A DNA stretch of 64,000 nt from JBEKHT01 sp049516595 (GTDB taxonomy: Bacteria; Chloroflexota; Anaerolineae; Anaerolineales; RBG-16-64-43): NCBI GenBank assembly GCA_049516595.1, contig JBEKSY010000013.1:1-64000 (forward strand), given 5' to 3'. Position 1 is the stretch's first letter. Every line of letters starts with the position of its first letter. Made by a program: the position numbers and the translations under genes. Positions 32,586-41,095 of the stretch are shown here, one piece after another. The notes beneath the pieces were generated by a model. That model did not search any database and was not told the DNA's origin. It saw nothing but the letters and a program-made list of their open reading frames with translations.

Positions 32586-34691
32586 CTAAGGCCATTGATA
32601 CTGCACGCTGATGAACTGCCAGGAGGTCTGATCCAAGAGGACGTCCATGCGAGTTTGGGCCGCGAACCCGATCACTTGTGGATTCCCCCAATCGGCAAGG
32701 TTGATCTCTCCTCCAAAACCATAGCGCTTGAGGGCGACGTCTTCGGGTGTGCCTTGAATTTTCACATTCTGCCCGTTGGGCAGTTTCAATTGCAGCGTGT
32801 AATTGACCCCCGGTAAGAGTTGACCTCGCGTCTCGGCCGCGATCATGATGAGATTCCCAACTCGCGCCGTGTCCCACCCGACGAGATCGCTGCCGGCAGA
32901 CAGCCACAGGCGCGTGCTGTCGTCGGTCGGTTCGGTGAGAGGCGGCAGGTTGGGCATGCCGGAGGCCGTCAGAGGAACTCGCGCGAAGCCGGCGGGCGCC
33001 ACTTGCAGGAGAGGCATTTCGAGGTAGACCTCATCCTCTCTGACGAAGCTACTCAGGAAGGACCCGGCCAGCCTCTCCTGGGACCGATAGGAGCGCAGCG
33101 CCGCGGACTTCGCGGCCAGTTCCGCTGGACCGAGAGCCAGCTCCGTCCACATCGCCCCATTCTGGAGCAGCGAAATGGGGGGGACAAGGTCCTCCTGCAG
33201 ATGGAGTCCCCGAGGTTGAGGATACTGGCCATAGTGGATCAGGTAGGCGAGGACCAGGGGTTGGTAGCCGGGGTTCTCCCCATTCTGCAGGATGATCGCG
33301 AGGCGGGCAAAGTTGCTGGTCCCGCGATGGTCGGGATGGCTGTCATCCGGATGGGGGAGCAAGATGGCATCCGGGCGGTAGACTTTCAGAATGGTTTGCA
33401 AATCCGAGACTAAGTCTGACCCGCAGTAGGTAGAGCTCGGGTCAAACGTGGTCGGGTAAGGGCTGCGCACGACTCCGGTGTAGGCGGATCGATAGGGACA
33501 GTCGCGGGTCCAATCCTGATCCCACATCTTCCCCACCCCTCGATCCGGGTAGCCAAGAAAGAACACATCTTGGGAGTCAACCCTCAGGTCCTGCAGGGCG
33601 GCCAGCGCCTCTCGCTGACGCTGTTCGCCAAGGATCAGGTAGGCTTGAGGGTCGGAGCGCACGTGCTCATCGGCGATAAACGGTGCGAACCTCTGTCCGT
33701 CGCCGTTGGTGACGAAGACCACCTTGACTTGACCCCCGCTCCCCAGGACTCGCTGGATCAGGCCTCCGGCCGCAATGATCTCGTCGTCGGGGTGAGGGGC
33801 AACTACCAGGAGTCTGCGAATCCGGTCGATCGGCAGATCTGGGAAGGGGTGGGCCCCCTGGGGAGCCGGCACTTCCGCGAACTCGAATCCCAGCCTTCCC
33901 CCTCCCACCAAGAGGATCATACCCGCCATCACCAGCCCTGCCCGGGCTCGGGCCGCCACCCGAGGGACAATCGATCCCAGGCCTCCGGCCAAGTACCAGG
34001 CGCGCACGATCTGCGCATACATTCGTGCCCGCGTGAGCGCCCCGCGGATGAATCCTCGATGGATCTCGCTTGGGGGATGCCAGACACCCAAGAGGGGCAC
34101 GAGCGTAACGCGCCAGTGATTCATGGAGGCGGCGACGGTCCAGGCGGTCTCTAGCCCATAGCCGCTGGCGGCGGCCTGCGAGAGCTGTGGAATGAGAGAC
34201 CGTCGGATGCAGCGCTGACCGGTGAGCCAGGGAGTCAGCCAATGCGAGAAGTCGGTGTTCCAGCGCCCACCGCGAAAAACCCCCAGGGTCATGTCGGTGT
34301 GACCCGCAAGCACGGGATCAATCAAGCGGGAGACGTGATCCCTGGTGAACCCTTCGAGATCGGCGTCGAGGAACAACACCACCTTGCACCCGCCGGCCTC
34401 GTGGATCCCTGTGAGAACGGCCTCCCCTTTCCCCCGGTTCCGGTCATGGCCAACGATGACCAGGCGAGGATCGTTGGAGGCTGCGGAACGAGCTTCCGCA
34501 ACTGTGGCGTCGCTTGATCCATCGTCCACAACGATGATTTGGTCCAGAGATTTAGCTTGGACGGCAGCACGAATCACTTGGCCAATGTGGTTGGCCTCGT
34601 TGAAGGCGGGGATGATGCACACGACCCGTTCCGGACCAGGGTGGGGAGAGTTCGCTTGGAGTTCCGGTTGCGAAGAGGCACGGCTCATCAA
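32586..34691 (-). CDS. Glycosyltransferase family 2 / PIG-L deacetylase fusion
   Basis: A 701-residue protein with two enzyme domains. Residues about 22-245 are a GT-A glycosyltransferase: VVCIIPAFNEANHIGQVI, VVDDGSSDATV and LFLDADLEG (DxD). One membrane helix follows at about 255-275 (ARAGLVMAGMILLVGGG). Residues about 293-545 are a PIG-L/LmbE zinc deacetylase: VVAPHPDDEIIAAGG and LPHPDDSHPDHRG. The last 130 residues are beta-rich. Transfer of a sugar followed by N-deacetylation, as for GlcNAc in GPI or mycothiol pathways, would explain the fusion. Start near 34691; an ATG three bases further in is equally possible. Confidence 0.88.
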   Translation of the reverse strand: MMSRASSQPELQANSPHPGPERVVCIIPAFNEANHIGQVIRAAVQAKSLDQIIVVDDGSSDATVAEARSAASNDPRLVIVGHDRNRGKGEAVLTGIHEAGGCKVVLFLDADLEGFTRDHVSRLIDPVLAGHTDMTLGVFRGGRWNTDFSHWLTPWLTGQRCIRRSLIPQLSQAAASGYGLETAWTVAASMNHWRVTLVPLLGVWHPPSEIHRGFIRGALTRARMYAQIVRAWYLAGGLGSIVPRVAARARAGLVMAGMILLVGGGRLGFEFAEVPAPQGAHPFPDLPIDRIRRLLVVAPHPDDEIIAAGGLIQRVLGSGGQVKVVFVTNGDGQRFAPFIADEHVRSDPQAYLILGEQRQREALAALQDLRVDSQDVFFLGYPDRGVGKMWDQDWTRDCPYRSAYTGVVRSPYPTTFDPSSTYCGSDLVSDLQTILKVYRPDAILLPHPDDSHPDHRGTSNFARLAIILQNGENPGYQPLVLAYLIHYGQYPQPRGLHLQEDLVPPISLLQNGAMWTELALGPAELAAKSAALRSYRSQERLAGSFLSSFVREDEVYLEMPLLQVAPAGFARVPLTASGMPNLPPLTEPTDDSTRLWLSAGSDLVGWDTARVGNLIMIAAETRGQLLPGVNYTLQLKLPNGQNVKIQGTPEDVALKRYGFGGEINLADWGNPQVIGFAAQTRMDVLLDQTSWQFISVQYQWP

Positions 34692-34857
34692 GGGTCTCGG
34701 CGGACGTTGCGGAGCAGGTCAGCCAGGAACCGACGCGGCGCGTTCCGCGCATGGCCCGCGAAGACCAGGCCAAGAGGAGGGCGCCGCCCAACCCGCTCGG
34801 GCCCAAGGCACGGTCCCTGCCAGGGGTGAGGAATCGCGATCGGCGTCAAGGCCCCGA

Positions 34858-34885
34858 TTGTATCTCAAAGTACGTCAGATATAAT
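34858..34885 (+). promoter_or_regulatory. Promoter of the ECF sigma factor gene
   Basis: TTGTAT (34858-34863), 16-bp spacer, TATAAT (34880-34885). Only 12 bp separate the -10 box from the ATG at 34898, so the mRNA would have a leader of about 6 nt. Confidence 0.6.
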
Positions 34886-34897
34886 GCCTGTCACCTC

Positions 34898-35539
34898 ATG
34901 AAACGGATCGCATCTCATCTTATGAAAGCGCCTGGATCTCAGGCGGAGTTGCTTCAACTCCTTCGCAAGAGGGACCCGGTGGCCTGTGCCCAATGCGTAC
35001 AAGAGCATTCGGATGGACTGTATCGCTTGGCGTTGCGCATGCTCCGGGACCGGCAAGAGGCGGAAGACATCGTTCAGGAGACGTTTCTGAACGCTTTTCG
35101 CAATATCGACTCGTTTCAGGGACGATCCAGTGTCGGGACCTGGCTTTTCCGCATTGCGTACAACGCCGCTCTCATGAGGCTTCGCAAAGCCCGACCCGAG
35201 ACCCTCTCGGTAGAGGGAAGCGACTCGGGCGAAGGGGAGGCCGAACCTTTAGAGCTCTTTGACTTCTCCAGCATTCCCGAGAATGAAGCCCTGAACCACG
35301 AGGTCCATGACCAGATCGAGGCAGCGATCCAGGCCATGCCTTGGAACCTGAGGGTAGTCTTCGCTCTCCGAGAGCTAGAGAACCTTTCTACGGCAGAGAC
35401 AGCAGAAGTCCTGGGGTTGTCTGAAGAGGCTGTCAAGACGAGGTTGCACCGCGGCCGGCTGTGGCTTCGCGAGCGCCTTTCGCATTACTTTGCGGAACGG
35501 GAGGCGCTTGCCGGGGACAAACCAAATGGAACGAGATGA
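34898..35539 (+). CDS. ECF-type RNA polymerase sigma factor
   Basis: A 213-residue extracytoplasmic-function sigma factor. Region 2 contains LYRLALRMLRDRQEAEDIVQ and TWLFRIAYNAALM; region 4 has LRVVFALRELENLSTAETA and GLSEEAVKTRLHRGRLWLRE. ATG 34898 or ATG 34922 could be the start; neither has a good ribosome site, and the promoter is so near that a leaderless transcript starting at 34898 is possible. It overlaps the anti-sigma gene by 14 bp, and the pair is typical of ECF-RseA-like switches. Confidence 0.9.
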   Translation: MKRIASHLMKAPGSQAELLQLLRKRDPVACAQCVQEHSDGLYRLALRMLRDRQEAEDIVQETFLNAFRNIDSFQGRSSVGTWLFRIAYNAALMRLRKARPETLSVEGSDSGEGEAEPLELFDFSSIPENEALNHEVHDQIEAAIQAMPWNLRVVFALRELENLSTAETAEVLGLSEEAVKTRLHRGRLWLRERLSHYFAEREALAGDKPNGTR

Positions 35540-35795
35540 ATGTCGCAGGCTGCTGGGATCTCTCTCGGCCTACTTGGATGGAGAGATAGAGGCCCGTGTC
35601 TGCCAAGCGATCCAGGCGCACTTGGCCTCCTGTGAGGATTGCCGGGTCGTCGTTGATACCCTGCGCAAGACCATCTCGCTCGTGCATCAGTCACCTCAGC
35701 CCGTACTTCCCCTTTCGGCCCGGCAGCGCCTCTTCCAGGTCCTTGAGCATGAGGGCTTCATCGCGAAGGATGGTTTCTGGGCCGACTCCGTTTAG
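35526..35795 (+). CDS. Zinc-finger (zf-HC2) anti-sigma factor
   Basis: An 89-residue protein with the anti-sigma zinc signature: an upstream Cys (ERDECRRLL) and HLASCEDC (H-x3-C-x2-C) at residues about 29-37. It has no transmembrane helix, so it is a soluble anti-sigma. It starts inside the sigma gene (14-bp overlap), indicating coupled translation and fixed stoichiometry. Confidence 0.88.
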   Translation: MERDECRRLLGSLSAYLDGEIEARVCQAIQAHLASCEDCRVVVDTLRKTISLVHQSPQPVLPLSARQRLFQVLEHEGFIAKDGFWADSV

Positions 35796-36396
35796 GTCGC
35801 TCCATCCCAGCCATCCGGGAATTGGCTCCACCGGCAACTCCCGGTGCAGAGCAGGTAAGCCGCGCGAATCGGGCCGGTCCATGGCTGGCCTGCGCCAAGG
35901 GACGATCTGCTCTGGACGAAAGCAGTCCATGATCTCGAGCCCAGGGTTGGGCGGCAGACCCGGCATTGCCGCCGAGGGGCTGGGGCCCAAGCAGTCGGGG
36001 TGCGAGTAATCCTCTGAACGAATGGGCCGCCGGCGGGAGCGAGGGTCACACGGGCATCGGTTATACTCTCTCGATGGACTTAGTTTCCCGCATCGAGTGC
36101 GTGGGGTAGCTTCTTAGATTTCCGGCTGGTTCCGAGTCGCGGTGATCTCCAAGGGTTGATACCAGCCAGCGGTGCAAACAGGCCGAGGGGGCGCATCGAG
36201 GGAGATCTCAGTGATTGACGCTCGTCTATTCCTCGGCACGAGGGGGCTGCAGCCCAGAACCGAGAAGGTCGGAGGTCATGCGCGTTAGTGGCCCCCTTGC
36301 GCTACTCAGAGGAGGTCGGTTGTTAAGGATCGGAAAGAGGAGCTCAATTGGACCGGTAAGGGGGAAGGGTAAAGGGTAAAGCGCGGAGGATAAGGG
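35796..36396 (+). other. 600-bp stretch without a gene, candidate promoter inside
   Basis: No convincing gene. TATACT (36061-36066) could be a -10 box. A hairpin (CTCGATG with CATCGAG) lies just after. It may give a long leader of about 330 nt to trxB, but it could also serve a small RNA. Nothing matched a known class by eye. Confidence 0.4.
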
Positions 36397-37395
36397 ATGG
36401 AGTCTTCCACAGGTGCTGGCGACAAGGTACCTAAGGAGGGGGTCGGTGCAGCCCCCCTGGACATCCTGGTCTTAGGGTCCGGGCCGGCTGGCCTGGCGGC
36501 CGCATTGTATGCCGCCCGAGCGGATCGCGTGCCTCTCGTCCTGAGTGGACAGGAACTGGGTGGCCAGGCGAGCCTGACCAGTACGATCGAAAACTACCCG
36601 GGCTTTCCAGAAGGGGTGGGTGGTGCGGAATTGGGGGCGCTCTTCCAGAAACAAGCCGAGCGGTTTGGTGCCCGGATAGAAATGGACAGCGCCACCGGCG
36701 TCGATCTGCGGAGCTGGCCGTTCCGAATCAAAACCTATTCGGCGGAGTATCTGACGCGAGCGCTGATCATCGCCACAGGAGCCAACCCACGAAGGTTGGC
36801 CGTTCCCGGAGAACAGGAGCTGGTGGGCCGAGGGGTGAGTTATTGTGCGACTTGTGACGGGTGGTTTTTCAAAGGCAAGGCGGTGGTCGTTGTCGGAGGG
36901 GGGGACAGCGCGCTCGAAGAAGGCCTTTTCCTGACGCATTACGCCACCCGCGTCACCATCGTCCACCGCCGCCGGGAGTTGAGGGCCGGCAAGATTCTCC
37001 TGGAGCGGGCTAAGGAGAACCCGAAGGTCTCCTTTCTCTACGATACCGTGGTCGACAGCATCAGTGGCGACGCGGCGGTCGATGAAGTTCTCCTGAGGGA
37101 TCTAAGAACGGGACAGCGAACGACGCTCAAAACTCAAGGTGTCTTCATCTTCATTGGGCATGACCCCAACTCTGCCATCTTCCGCGGACAGCTCGAGATG
37201 GACGCTCGAGGTTACCTGACCGTTGATTCCCACATGCGAACCAGTGTGCCTGGGGTCTTCGCCGCGGGTGAAATCGCCGATCCGGTCTTCAGGCAGGTTG
37301 CGACCTCATCGGGCGCGGGGGTAGTGGCTGCTATCGCCGCCGAGCACTGGTTGGCCGAGCAGGAAGGTCAAATGGTCCTCGCGCGAGCTGCCTAG
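36397..37395 (+). CDS. trxB: Thioredoxin-disulfide reductase
   Basis: A 332-residue FAD/NADPH enzyme. FAD binding: VLGSGPAGLAAALYAARADR (about residue 26); redox pair in CATC (CATCDGWFFKGK); NADPH binding GGGDSALEEG; C-terminal FAD motif GVFAAGEIAD. The ribosome site GGAGG lies 8 bases upstream. It would supply electrons to thioredoxin and hence to Tpx. Confidence 0.95.
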   Translation: MESSTGAGDKVPKEGVGAAPLDILVLGSGPAGLAAALYAARADRVPLVLSGQELGGQASLTSTIENYPGFPEGVGGAELGALFQKQAERFGARIEMDSATGVDLRSWPFRIKTYSAEYLTRALIIATGANPRRLAVPGEQELVGRGVSYCATCDGWFFKGKAVVVVGGGDSALEEGLFLTHYATRVTIVHRRRELRAGKILLERAKENPKVSFLYDTVVDSISGDAAVDEVLLRDLRTGQRTTLKTQGVFIFIGHDPNSAIFRGQLEMDARGYLTVDSHMRTSVPGVFAAGEIADPVFRQVATSSGAGVVAAIAAEHWLAEQEGQMVLARAA

Positions 37396-37411
37396 ATCCA
37401 GCCCCTGATGC

Positions 37412-37445
37412 GCAACGGCCCACAGGAATCGCTGCGGGCCGTTGC
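37412..37445 (+). terminator. Hairpin after trxB, terminator-like
   Basis: GCAACGGCCC (37412-37421) and GGGCCGTTGC (37436-37445) form a 10-bp stem 16 bp after the trxB stop. The T-tract is weak, so efficiency is uncertain. Confidence 0.55.
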
Positions 37446-37590
37446 GTTATCCGCCGGTTTCTCAATGAGTCAATCGCCCATCCCGGGTGCAATCAGGCCC
37501 TCCGTTTCCGCTCCAATCAACCCCCTGGGATGCTTTCAGGAGCGGAGGCCAGATCCGCAGGGAACGAGGAACTTCGGAGGGCACAAACCC

Positions 37591-38823
37591 TCAGCCCCCT
37601 ACCACCACGAGAGGGACCGGGGTGAATACGAGCAGGAACACGAGCAGTCCGACGATAGCCAAGAGCTTGCGCCGGTCGTCCAGCGGAGTGATCTGGTCAA
37701 GCGGCTCGGCGTGGGACTGCCCGAAGACGAGTATCAGGAAGGCCCAAAGAAACCAGCCCGACCAGACAAAGCCTAAGGCCACCAGTCCGACCAGGATGAC
37801 CGGAAGCACGCGGTTGGTTTTCTTCCCGATCAGCACATAGAGAAGATGCCCTCCGTCCAACTGGCTGGCCGGAATGAGATTGAGCCCCGTCACCAACAGT
37901 CCCGCCCATCCGGCCCAGGCAACGGGACCCAGGAGCACATCGAGACCGCCGGCCGGGATCGGGAGGCCGAGCACAAGATAGCGCAGCCAGTAGAGGAGGG
38001 GAGCAAGCGTGTAATGGGTGGGCGCGGGCAGAAGCCGCCCGAACACTAACCATTTCGCAATGAGATAGAGCAAAGAGTTGCCCTCGAGAATGTACGATGT
38101 AGCGCTTGAGGCCCGGAGGGGCAGGGTGCTCAGGGATGAAGTCGACAAACCGTAGAGCATTACCGGGATCGCGACGATCAGGCCAGCCAAGGGGCCTGCG
38201 ATGGCAATGTCCAAAAGCACGCGACGGTTCCGGGGTGGCTCTTTCATGGAGATGAAGGCGCCGAGCGTCCCGAAATAGCTGAACGGCATAGGGATAAAGT
38301 AGGGCAGGCTCACGGCGGTCCGGTGATACCTTCCAGCCAGATAGTGGCCGAATTCGTGCACACCCAATATCGCCAGAAGACTCACCGCATAAGGCAGACC
38401 CGAGTCCAAATGCGAGAACATGTACTCAAGGTAGGCCACGATGCTTCCCACCAATGTTTGTCCTGCGGGGATGGGTCCGGTGTTGACCATCGAGGCTCCC
38501 ACGAACAAGACACTAAGGACGGTCAGCCCGAAGAGAGCCACGTTGATCCAGACATTCGAGGGGCGTGCCGCGAAGACCCCGCGGGACAGAATCACGACAT
38601 GCTTGTCGCCTTCCGTACGGAAGAGGGGCGTCAGATTGAGCGGGCGAAGGGATTCCGCCAGACGGTCATAGGCTTCGGCCGAGTCCAGCAGAAGTCGGCC
38701 GCGCGCGCGGAGCACATAAGGCTCCCGGGGTGTCCCTGCCGTTGTGTCCTCAATGGACATCACCCGGCCAAGCAGAGAAGTAAGTTGGGTGAGATCGCTA
38801 GCGCTTGCGTCTTGTGCAGTCAT
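37591..38823 (-). CDS. Site-2 protease family (M50) membrane metalloprotease
   Basis: A 410-residue multipass intramembrane protease. The N-terminal 90 residues are soluble; transmembrane helices begin near residue 92. The zinc site is HEFGH (H156, E157, H160), and the third ligand lies in LIPASQLDGGHLLY (LDGGH) near residue 335. The family cleaves membrane-bound regulators; the ECF sigma/anti-sigma pair 1.8 kb away is a conceivable target, but its anti-sigma has no membrane helix. The start is ATG 38823; longer open sequence upstream runs through the tRNA-Sec gene and is not coding. Confidence 0.92.
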   Translation of the reverse strand: MTAQDASASDLTQLTSLLGRVMSIEDTTAGTPREPYVLRARGRLLLDSAEAYDRLAESLRPLNLTPLFRTEGDKHVVILSRGVFAARPSNVWINVALFGLTVLSVLFVGASMVNTGPIPAGQTLVGSIVAYLEYMFSHLDSGLPYAVSLLAILGVHEFGHYLAGRYHRTAVSLPYFIPMPFSYFGTLGAFISMKEPPRNRRVLLDIAIAGPLAGLIVAIPVMLYGLSTSSLSTLPLRASSATSYILEGNSLLYLIAKWLVFGRLLPAPTHYTLAPLLYWLRYLVLGLPIPAGGLDVLLGPVAWAGWAGLLVTGLNLIPASQLDGGHLLYVLIGKKTNRVLPVILVGLVALGFVWSGWFLWAFLILVFGQSHAEPLDQITPLDDRRKLLAIVGLLVFLLVFTPVPLVVVGG

Positions 38824-38835
38824 CAAGGCCTCAGG

Positions 38836-38929
38836 CGGGGATGGATGGGAGTCGAACCCACCGCGGCTCGCAAGGCGACCCGCCAGCGGTTTTGAAGACC
38901 GAGGGGCCCACCAGGACCCAGCCATCCCC
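38836..38929 (-). tRNA. selC: tRNA-Sec (selenocysteine, anticodon TCA)
   Basis: A 94-nt minus-strand tRNA with the hallmarks of bacterial tRNA-Sec: an 8-bp acceptor stem (GGGGATGG with CCATCCCC), a 6-bp D stem (GGGTCC with GGGCCC) closing a 4-nt loop, anticodon loop CTTCAAA (anticodon at 38893-38895), a long variable arm folding on itself (about GCGGGTCGC with GCGAGCCGC), and T arm GTGGG-TTCGACT-CCCAT. The anticodon stem has four canonical pairs and a T-C mismatch at its base. Discriminator G; CCA not fully encoded. Confidence 0.93.
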
Positions 38930-38941
38930 AAAGGGATACGT

Positions 38942-38956
38942 GCATTCCAGGAATGC
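38942..38956. promoter_or_regulatory. 15-bp perfect palindrome upstream of tRNA-Sec
   Basis: GCATTCC-A-GGAATGC lies 13 bp before the 5' end of tRNA-Sec. It may be an operator or a processing hairpin; an extended -10 box (TGA-TAGAAT, minus strand, -10 at 39075-39080) lies further upstream. Confidence 0.4.
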
Positions 38957-39080
38957 GATGATCCTCAACGTGCGATTCCTTGATTCCGAAGCGCCAGCTG
39001 CCTCGCGCCGCCAGCCCCGCAGACGGGCACGTCCCTTTCCCGTCCGCCCGAGATCGCACGCCGGGATCGGTTGGATTCTA

Positions 39081-39941
39081 TCACCGGGCTAATTGCCGAG
39101 CAATGATTCGGCCGTGCACGGAAGAGATCTGTGCGGATCGACCTTCGACTTCGAGATCCGTAATCTCGAGCCATTGATCTGTGATCAGATCCAGAACTCC
39201 AAAGCCAAAGCCTCTACTGGGTGAGGCGACAGCGTACTGGTTGTCGATCCACAGGACCAAGCCAAGCGGTGGAACGGGGGTGCAGGGGGTGCTGAGGACC
39301 AACCTGTCGTCCACGCGAAACTCTGCCGAACCCGGGCTCCAGTCGATCTCATAACGGTGCCAGAGGCGGGGATCCTCAGGAAGCAGGGTTTCCTCAGCCA
39401 TATAGAAGCGCTTTGCCTGGGCGAAGACGATCCGGCGCAGAAGGGGAACCCGTCCCACGACGACCCCAGCCGCGGCCAGCGGGGCCAGCAGCAGGGTCGG
39501 GACTCGCCGGCTGCGAAGTGCAGTGGCCTTCCACCCCCAGCCGGGCAGGCCCGGGACCAGCGCGATGTCGGTCGGTGGCGAGGCATAGAAAAACCAGAGC
39601 GCCTGTGGCGCAGCCGGCAGGCGCCGCGCGGCCCCTCCCTGACCCAGGCTCAAACTGAAGGGATCGTTCCATAGCCCAAAGCCAAACGTGCCCAGCGGCT
39701 GGGAAATCGAAGTCCGAGCGCGAAGGCTCAGTCGAAACGGTGGCCTGTGGGGGAATCCCGTTCGTGGCGAATGCCGGTGATCATCGAGTTGGGCATCGGC
39801 ATAGCCCCGGGTCGAGGTGGTCAGCAACCTTCCATGCCATCGGCCTTCCTCGTCGCATTGGGCCTCGACCCTGCCGCTACCGAGTTCGAGAGGCTTAAGC
39901 GAGACGGGGAGAGAGTCGGCGGTGTGAGAGACTGTAATCAT
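39081..39941 (-). CDS. Hypothetical protein with a concanavalin-like (LamG/GH16-like) fold
   Basis: A 286-residue protein, probably a jelly-roll domain: GLWNDPFSLSLGQ, WHRYEIDWSPGSAEFRVDD and LGLVLWIDNQYAVASP recall laminarinase/LamG-type folds, but no catalytic ExDxxE motif is seen. One hydrophobic helix lies within it (about residues 145-165, LLAPLAAAGVVVGRVPLL). I chose ATG 39941; in-frame sequence to 40328 is antisense to the neighbouring hydrolase gene. Function unknown, possibly carbohydrate binding. Confidence 0.7.
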   Translation of the reverse strand: MITVSHTADSLPVSLKPLELGSGRVEAQCDEEGRWHGRLLTTSTRGYADAQLDDHRHSPRTGFPHRPPFRLSLRARTSISQPLGTFGFGLWNDPFSLSLGQGGAARRLPAAPQALWFFYASPPTDIALVPGLPGWGWKATALRSRRVPTLLLAPLAAAGVVVGRVPLLRRIVFAQAKRFYMAEETLLPEDPRLWHRYEIDWSPGSAEFRVDDRLVLSTPCTPVPPLGLVLWIDNQYAVASPSRGFGFGVLDLITDQWLEITDLEVEGRSAQISSVHGRIIARQLAR

Positions 39942-39980
39942 TTCGATCGAGTATAATGCACGCGGCTTGCAGGAGGAATC

Positions 39981-40646
39981 ATGGAGATCACCTGGTACGG
40001 CCATTCCTGCTTCCGCTTGACTGAGCGCGGCCTGGCCTCCGTGGTAACCGATCCGTTCGACGATACGATTGGATACTCCACCCTGCGGCTGAAGGCGGAG
40101 GTCGTCACGGTCAGCCACGACGCACCCGGGCACAACAATGCGGATGCAGTCAAAGGGGAGAAGCGCATCATCCGCGGGCCTGGCGAGTTTGAAATCGGGG
40201 GCGTCTTCATCACCGGAGTGGCGACGCGACGGGCTGCCAGCGGTCAGGAAAGCAAGACGAAAACGCCCGAGAAGGCCATTGAAAACACGCTGTACCTGTT
40301 CAACTTCAATGGTCTGAACGTGGCTCACCTAGGGGATCTCAACTATGTTCCGACCCAGCAACAAATTGAAAGCCTGGGGGCCGTTGATGTCCTGTTGGTC
40401 CCGGTGGGAGGCGGAGGGGCCCTTACCGCTTCGCAGGCCGCGGAAATGGTGAGCCTGCTGGAACCATCCGTGGTGGTCCCAATGCACTACAAGACTCCCG
40501 AGGTGGACGTCAAGCTCGAGTCGCTCAACAAGTTCCTCAAGGAAATGGGCCTCTCGGGTATCAAACCCTTGGACTCCCTCAAGATCGGCCATTCGGATCT
40601 TCCTGATGAAACCCGAGTCGTGGTCCTCGACTACAAGCGGGGGTAA
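39981..40646 (+). CDS. Metallo-beta-lactamase-fold hydrolase (UPF0173-like)
   Basis: A 221-residue metal-dependent hydrolase: N-terminal WYGHSCFRL, metal-binding VSHDAPGHNN, LGDLNYVPT and the late histidine in VVVPMHYKTP. Compared with the standard THxHxDH motif, the metal-binding loop is altered (SHDAPGHN), as is common in this UPF0173-like group. A clear GGAGG ribosome site and a TATAAT (39952-39957) upstream. Substrate unknown. Confidence 0.88.
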   Translation: MEITWYGHSCFRLTERGLASVVTDPFDDTIGYSTLRLKAEVVTVSHDAPGHNNADAVKGEKRIIRGPGEFEIGGVFITGVATRRAASGQESKTKTPEKAIENTLYLFNFNGLNVAHLGDLNYVPTQQQIESLGAVDVLLVPVGGGGALTASQAAEMVSLLEPSVVVPMHYKTPEVDVKLESLNKFLKEMGLSGIKPLDSLKIGHSDLPDETRVVVLDYKRG

Positions 40647-40738
40647 GCTGAGGCCCAGCAGAGGTCGCTCGTCGCCGGGGACGGTGAGGTGATCGTTCCC
40701 CTTGGGGGGGGCATCTGGGTGTCGAAGACGATTGAGCC

Positions 40739-41044
40739 ATGGCAGCTGTCAAACTCCTCATGACCTGGGACATTATCCCAGGCCAAGAGCAGGAGTACTT
40801 CGAATTCATCATTCGTGAGTTTCTTCCCGGCCTTCAGTCTTTGGAGATCGAGCCGACGGACGCTTGGTACACGGCATACGGAGAGGGCCCGCAGATCATG
40901 GCGGGTGGTACCACACCGGACATGGCCGCCATGCAGCGTACGTTGTCTTCCAAGGAATGGCAGGAATTGCGCGAGAAGCTGTTGCGCCACGTCGAGAATT
41001 TCAACTTCAAGCTGGTCAAGGCCCGTGCTGGGTTCCAGCTTTGA
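40739..41044 (+). CDS. Small conserved hypothetical protein
   Basis: A 101-residue protein that may form a dimeric alpha-beta barrel, from the sequence pattern (VKLLMTWDIIPGQEQEYFEF at the start and LREKLLRHVENFNFKLVK at the end). No signature residues are recognised. It lies between the beta-lactamase-fold gene and a bidirectional terminator. The function is unknown. Confidence 0.75.
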   Translation: MAAVKLLMTWDIIPGQEQEYFEFIIREFLPGLQSLEIEPTDAWYTAYGEGPQIMAGGTTPDMAAMQRTLSSKEWQELREKLLRHVENFNFKLVKARAGFQL

Positions 41045-41057
41045 AGCCGGAGGGGAA

Positions 41058-41093
41058 AAGCGAAGAGGGCAGCGTGAGCTGCCCTCTTCGCTT
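41058..41093. terminator. Bidirectional hairpin terminator
   Basis: A stem of about 15 bp (41058-41072 with 41078-41093) of AAGCGAAGAGGGCAG and its complement lies between two convergent genes. The plus-strand side is followed by TTGTTC. It probably stops both. Confidence 0.85.
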
Positions 41094-41095
41094 GT

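Noticed and set aside
37591..38931. Extended N-terminus of the M50 protease gene
   Set aside because: The extra 36 codons are the tRNA-Sec sequence; the conserved frame starts at ATG 38823.
39942..40328. N-terminal extension of the jelly-roll hypothetical gene
   Set aside because: It is antisense to the start of the beta-lactamase-fold gene and has no ribosome site.
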